Assembly: GCF_000485595.1 (NCBI RefSeq)
Contig: NW_014577068.1
Coordinates: forward strand, 652,596-672,949
Direction of reading: 5' to 3'
DNA length: 20,354 nucleotides
DNA from: Priapulus caudatus
Taxonomy: Eukaryota; Priapulida; Priapulimorpha; Priapulimorphida; Priapulidae
A program made the translations under genes and the position numbers. The notes under the pieces are model-generated. The model was not told where the DNA came from, did no database searches, and worked only from the letters and a program-made list of their open reading frames with translations. Positions 16,622-20,354 of this stretch are shown here, in pieces. How positions within the stretch are numbered: the stretch's first letter is position 1; each line of letters begins with the position of its first letter.

Positions 16622-17114
16622 GTGAGTAAGGGCAAGGAGAGAGTTTGTAACATGGAGGGAAAGTAAGATGCAACAGTGTGTGTTACAGGGAGGCAGAGCA
16701 ATATTAATATGCAACAGGGTGGGTTACAGGGTGGGAGAGCAAAGGCTTGAAACCATATAGTGGGTGGCAGCTGGTGACATGACAGGATAGGAAAGCTTCC
16801 AACATGTAGGGAAGGTGTGTTCCCAACATAATATGGGTGACGAGTGTGAGGGTGGGTGACGACAGGAGGGTAATAGTAAGTTTATGGGTATGATGTACAT
16901 TATTACACGTTCAGTATTGCACAGCGTGCTGTTGCTGCTTGACGCTCTCGGCCTCGTGTTATACATTGTAACAGTTCATTTGTGCGAGGATCAACTCGAG
17001 ATCTGTATTGTTCACGGAGTCACGTGCGAGCTGATCATACATGCATCGACGTAATTACTCAGTGATGTGAGAATGAACGCTGGCATTATCTGAGAGAGTC
17101 TATGCTTGCACTAG
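16622..17114 (+). other. Rest of the intron after the minisatellite
   Basis: Decaying repeat traces (ATGCAACAG, GTTACAGGG, GGGTGGG words) continue to about 16870. Unique sequence then runs to the acceptor TGCACTAG at 17114. Nothing else was recognised. Confidence 0.7.
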
Positions 17115-17254
17115 GTGCTGGAGAGTGAGATGAACATGAAGCAGGCGCAGGTGATGGAGCTAGAGACACAGGCCGCCCACCTTGCCAAGCTGGAGCCAGA
17201 CAACATCGAGAAGCTAGAAGCCATAGAAGCCAAAAAGACGATGGTCGAAGCAAG
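17115..17254 (+). CDS. beta-Spec: Beta-spectrin exon: repeat 10 helix B/C
   Basis: Acceptor TGCACTAG|GTGCTG, donor AG|GTATGT, 140 bases, enters in phase 0 and leaves two bases into an Arg codon. It reads VLESEMNMKQAQVMELETQA, then AHLAKLEPDNIEKLEAIEAK, then KTMVEA. The first codon is an internal Val, not a start. Human beta-II has MLENQMEVRKKEIEELQSQA here. Confidence 0.95.
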
Positions 17255-17799
17255 GTATGTAGCTCCTAGGACCTCCACGCGTATGAAGCAACATGGGGCC
17301 TATTGTGTGAAACAGTGAAATGATTGCGTTGGCATGTCATGAATTTTTGTACATGAAATAGTGTAAAAAAATTATACTTGACATTCTAATATTTTGGTGG
17401 TTATGACTTCCTATGATGTATCTGATAATGGACCCCCTAAAGCAGGGGTTCTTAACCTGTGGTTCACAGACCCCTTTGAGGTTCCTGGATGGGCTTCAAG
17501 GGGTCCGTGAAACCCACTGTATGCAAAATTGTGCGTTTATGTGCTTATGTGCATTTTTCTGGTGAGAGGTTCGTAGCTTTCACCAAATTCTCAAAGGCGT
17601 CCATGACTCAAAAAAGGTTAAGAACCACTGCCCTAATAGTGCCTATAAAGAGTGCCTATAAAGAGTGACATTAAGTGGAGCTCCCTGAGTGTACCAAGCT
17701 CTATGTGTTTCTAGGCAGATTCTAGATTGCATTTCACCCTGTCCCTTGTTTCGCTGCACCCAGAGATGACTAAGCCACACTATCTCTTTTTACACGCAG
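17255..17799 (+). other. Intron carrying a hAT-like MITE
   Basis: From GTATGT to TTTACACGCAG. It contains the MITE at 17443-17630 and, just after it, a small tandem duplication (AGTGCCTATAAAG twice, 17638-17666). The rest is unique. Confidence 0.8.
17443..17630. mobile_element. Short non-autonomous hAT-like element (MITE), 188 bp
   Basis: Terminal inverted repeats CAGGGGTTCTTAACCT (start) and AGGTTAAGAACCACTG (end; reverse complement CAGTGGTTCTTAACCT) match over 16 bases with one difference. Flanking 8-bp sequences CCCTAAAG (17435-17442) and CCCTAATA (17631-17638) agree at 6 of 8 positions, as expected for an aged hAT target duplication. The CAG-GGTTCTTAACC end is typical of hAT/Charlie-type MITEs. 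Inside are further complementary blocks (GGGTCCGTGAA, GGTTCACAGACCCC). It has no coding capacity. Confidence 0.88.
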
Positions 17800-17986
17800 G
17801 TTCCAGAAGTTGCAGGCGCCGCTGATGGATCGTAAGACAGCACTGGAGAGGAAGAGAATCGTCTACCAGTTCGGTCGTGATGGTGAGGATGAGTTGATGT
17901 GGATCGAGGAGAAGATGCCGCTAGCCACCAGCAAGAAGTATGGCAACAGCCTCTACCAGAGCCAGATCCTGAAAAAGAAGCATCAG
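17800..17986 (+). CDS. beta-Spec: Beta-spectrin exon: end of repeat 10 / start of repeat 11
   Basis: Acceptor TTTACACGCAG|GTTCCA, donor CATCAG|GTAAGG. The first base completes AG+G = Arg, then 62 codons, leaving in phase 0. It reads FQKLQAPLMDRKTALERKRI, then VYQFGRDGEDELMWIEEKMP, then LATSKKYGNSLYQSQILKKK. The W-[IV]-x-E-[KR]-MPLATS motif is the beta-spectrin repeat-11 signature (human HQFNRDVEDEILWVGERMPL). Confidence 0.97.
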
Positions 17987-18299
17987 GTAAGGGCGCCGTG
18001 TTTGTGTGTGTGTGTGTGTGTGCCTGTGCGTGCGTGCGTGCGTGCGTGTGTGCGTATGTATATGTATATGTATATGTGTATGTATATGTATGTGTATGTA
18101 TATGTATACGTGTACGTGTATATATATATATATATATGTTTATGTATATATGTATATGTATGTATATATGAATATGTGTATATGTATGTGTATGTATATG
18201 TGTTGTGTATGTGTATGTGCATATATATATATATATATGTATATGTGTATGTGTATGTATATGTATAGACACACGTACATGTATCTTCTCCTCGCACAG
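17987..18299 (+). repeat. Intron made almost wholly of GT, GTGC and GTAT arrays
   Basis: Behind the donor GTAAGG and about a dozen bases, (GT)n, (GTGC)n, then GTATAT and (TA)n arrays fill the intron to about 18265. Only about 30 bases of ordinary sequence precede the acceptor CTCGCACAG. Long open frames of alternating Val/Cys/Tyr residues here are artefacts of the array. Confidence 0.92.
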
Positions 18300-18500
18300 A
18301 ACCTGCGCAGGGAGGTGGAAAACCACGAGCCGCGCATCCTCAGCATCATCGCCATCGGCAACCAGCTCGTTAACGAGGGTCACCCGCAGGCTGACGAGTT
18401 CACGCAGAAGATCGCCACGCTGCAGGATCGCTGGCAGGAGCTGAGAGATGCGCTCGACACACGCGACGCCGCACTCACCGAGAACGAGAAGGCACAGATA
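18300..18500 (+). CDS. beta-Spec: Beta-spectrin exon: repeat 11 helix B/C
   Basis: Acceptor CCTCGCACAG|AACCTG, donor CAGATA|GTAAGT, 201 bases = 67 codons, phase 0 at both ends. It reads NLRREVENHEPRILSIIAIG, then NQLVNEGHPQADEFTQKIAT, then LQDRWQELRDALDTRDAALT and ENEKAQI. Human beta-II has LQKEIQGHQPRIDDI at the start. It is the last exon in the window; the next (repeat 12, expected AEAW motif) was not found before the end. Its final 15 bases and donor are present three times. Confidence 0.96.
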
Positions 18501-18670
18501 GTAAGTAACGCCATCTATAACTAATGCCGTCTAAGTAGCGCCATCTATATCTGACTAAGTGAGAAGGCGCAGATAGTAAGTAACGCCATCTATAACTAAT
18601 GTCGTCTAAGTAGCGCCATCTATATCTGGCTAAATGAGAAGGCACAGATAGTAAGTAACGCCATCTATTA
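18486..18670 (+). repeat. 75-bp tandem repeat of exon end plus consensus donor, 2.4 units
   Basis: GAGAAGGCACAGATA|GTAAG at 18486-18500 (true exon end) recurs at 18561-18575 (one substitution) and 18636-18650 (identical). Each copy is followed by GTAAGTAACGCCATCTAT. The period is exactly 75 bases. Reading past the first donor meets an in-frame TAA at 18522-18524, so use of the downstream donors without a new acceptor would truncate the protein. Confidence 0.97.
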
Positions 18671-19186
18671 CCCCGTACAGACTGCAAAATTGATCCTACA
18701 TCAAACTAGTCCAGGATAGGCGCGCGCTAATTTTTTCCAGTGTGTACACGCTATCCCGGGCTAAATACGCGCTAGTTCGGTCTATCTTGGCTCGAAAATG
18801 GAGGTGGGCTAGGCCCTCGGCCTCGTTGAAGCGTGCTAAGTTAGCCCGCTCTAAACTGCGTGTGTATGCAATCCGGGACCAGGCGGTCCTGAGATTTCTG
18901 CTATCAATGAAATGCTACCCGTGTGTGTTGTAGTAGTATGATGTGTTCTGGTATCACTAGAATATTAGTAAAGTAACATTTACTGGGAATTAAGTAAATA
19001 GGGCCAGATGTCTGTTGGCGTAGGTGAGATGTCTGTGAATGTGTGCGTAATGTGATTGAGGCTTCGGTTACATGAATGCAATGAATGCTGCAGAGGGCAG
19101 TTTACTAGCTGTTGCATTCCAACGATAGATGGCACCAGCACTCCACTTGCCCCTATACTCTAATCTTTAGTTACTTTTAAGAAGGT

Positions 19187-19447
19187 TTATTTCACGTGCG
19201 GCAGTCTGTTCCATATCATATCCCTCCTTGCTGCCACGGCGAATGTTTTTTTGCCCTCTTATGGATTCCTATTCAGTATGCTCGCGAATTTAAGCTGATT
19301 AATTGCTGCAGTTGCTTCATAGGGCATTTTTTTATGGAGGAGGAGCGACTGTACGTGAACTAACAACATGGTACAGCGAGTGCGATGTAACAGTATTCCG
19401 CAGAACCATGCTTTCTGTGTGTGCACGCCTAACATTAGCCCCCACAA
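19187..19447 (-). mobile_element. Decayed C-terminus of a LINE-like reverse transcriptase
   Basis: On the minus strand one frame reads LLLHKKMPYEATAAINQLKF, then ASILNRNP, one TAA stop, then EGKKTFAVAARRDMIWNRLP, then HVK and a stop at 19187-19189. A Phe-x-Val-x-Ala...Trp-Asn-x-Leu-Pro ending shortly before the stop is typical of the region just after the reverse-transcriptase domain in several non-LTR retrotransposon families. The rest of the element is missing. The call rests on this motif only; no tail or target duplication was identified. Confidence 0.5.
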
Positions 19448-20204
19448 AGCTCTAACGTCGCCTCTTATTTTAAACCAGCAGAAACGCTGAAAAACTTAAA
19501 AGCCGGGCTCCCTAGCGCGCGCACTAGAATATCTCGTGCAGATAAACACGGGTGTGCGCTATATAGCAGAGATGTGATGCGGAGAGATGCGGAGACTGTT
19601 GTTCAGCACGGGTTATAAGGTCACCGCGCCGGCCGGCTGAGCTTGTATTGAGCAGTTGTCCACGCGCAGCTGTTAGTCCCAGTTAAGGCGAAAAAAATGC
19701 TAGACGATGCGACTGCGATATATCGATTTCATTGACTCGTTCCCTGATGATCGGGTTGGAGGGGGGGGGCGTGGAACTTGAGCAAATTCCCATCTGTCCG
19801 TCCCGCGCTTGCTTCTTGCTAACAGCTCGTTTGCGGGAAGCCACACACAGGCATGTCGAGCCTGTATGTATGTATGTATGTGCGGCGCGGGTACGTTGCT
19901 CTGGTGTGTACGACTCGCTCACTACACGCGGTATACGGGACACTCGCGCCTACATGTGCTGTTAGTTTGGCTGGGCCTGTGCGCGGTCTGCCGCTGCAGC
20001 CTGCCTTGGCGTAGATCTGTCGGCAGGTAGGAAGAGAGCATCGGCGGGTCAGAAAAGGGCGGCACCGACGGATGTTGTGAAGGCCCGCACGCGCGTGTGG
20101 GCGTGTACCGCTACTGCCGTGTGTAGAGAGAGAGAGAGAGGAGGTACAGGGTCACCAGGAGCAAGTCACACGATTTACGTTGAGTGCGTGATTGCGGGGC
20201 CACG

Positions 20205-20354
20205 GCTACTGCCGTGTGTAGAAAGAGAAGGTGGAGCTACTGCCGTGTGTAGAAAGAGAAGGTGGAGCTACTGCCGTGTGCAGAGAGAGGAGGTGGAGCT
20301 ACTGCCGTGTGCAGAGAGAGGAGGTGGAGCTACTGCCGTGTGTAGAGAGAGAAG
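20205..20354 (+). repeat. 31-bp tandem repeat, five units to the window end
   Basis: The unit GCTACTGCCGTGTGTAGAAA followed by GAGAAGGTGGA starts at 20205, 20236, 20267, 20298 and 20329, always 31 bases apart. A sixth, separate copy lies at 20110. The spacing is exact, unlike the noisy arrays at 13310-16590, and the array continues beyond the window. Confidence 0.96.

Larger units (their letters stand above)
18501..20354 (+). other. Start of a long intron running off the window
   Basis: After the 75-bp repeat it holds unique sequence, a hairpin-forming stretch (18706-18763), a LINE-like remnant (19187-19447, minus strand), a CpG-rich region (about 19500-20100) and a 31-bp tandem array at the end. 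No spectrin repeat-12 exon could be found on the plus strand. Confidence 0.75.

Noticed and set aside
17790-18524. Open frames with alternating Val/Cys or His/Thr/Tyr
   Set aside because: They come from (GT)n and (GTAT)n arrays in the intron; only 17800-17986 and 18300-18500 are real exons.
18742-18933. 63-codon open frame (MYTLSRAKYALVRSILAR...)
   Set aside because: It shows no family resemblance, overlaps the hairpin and direct-repeat words, and has no splice-site context.
1-20354. Alpha-spectrin, dystrophin or alpha-actinin as the gene family
   Set aside because: The order and motifs MTTMDAN, HSKW..HQAF.AEL, FLRDLDDFQ.WL and W..E.MPLATS are specific to beta-spectrin, and all exons fit its consecutive repeats.

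Overview
The window is an internal part of one eukaryotic gene: a conventional (non-heavy) beta-spectrin of an animal, most likely an invertebrate. The evidence is a series of short exons with consensus GT/AG borders, matching phases and long introns. Joined in order they read as consecutive triple-helical spectrin repeats that follow the beta-spectrin order without a gap. By comparison with my memory of human beta-II spectrin (SPTBN1), they span roughly the end of repeat 2 to the end of repeat 11. The N-terminal calponin-homology domains, the ankyrin-binding repeats (14-15) and the PH domain lie outside the window. The species cannot be told from the sequence.

Layout. Positions 5984-18500 carry twelve plus-strand exons: 5984-6192, 7091-7187, 7765-7893, 8917-9168, 9456-9596, 10177-10344, 10868-11040, 11513-11750, 12313-~12574, 17115-17254, 17800-17986 and 18300-18500. 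Together they encode about 730 residues. Positions 1-5460 carry the preceding part of the same protein on the MINUS strand: exons 5459-5170, 4415-4215, 2331-2206, 1613-1516 and 1484-1346, then a second, frameshifted copy of the 5984-6192 exon at 369-153. Protein order and splice phase run directly from the minus-strand exon ending at 1346 into the plus-strand exon starting at 5984. The left 5.4 kb is therefore an inverted block, and about 0.7-0.85 kb (1-849 and 5518-~6280) is present twice as an inverted repeat. The block has many +/-1 indels and joins the right part inside a minisatellite. An assembly misjoin of unpolished long-read sequence is the simplest explanation; a real inverted duplication is the alternative.

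The most striking pattern is that exon edges are repeatedly copied into the adjacent introns. At seven exons a short piece of exon together with its splice site is tandemly reiterated: donor side at 1346, 4215, 9168, 12574 and 18500; acceptor side at 2331 and 10177. Some of these have grown into minisatellites, and the one after 12574 is about 4 kb long. Several other introns start with simple repeats right behind the donor.

Mobile elements are few: a 188-bp hAT-like MITE at 17443-17630 with an imperfect 8-bp target duplication, a decayed LINE-like reverse transcriptase C-terminus (minus strand, 19187-19447), and a near-palindromic foldback at 9678-9773. From 18501 to the end I see intron only, closing in a 31-bp tandem array.
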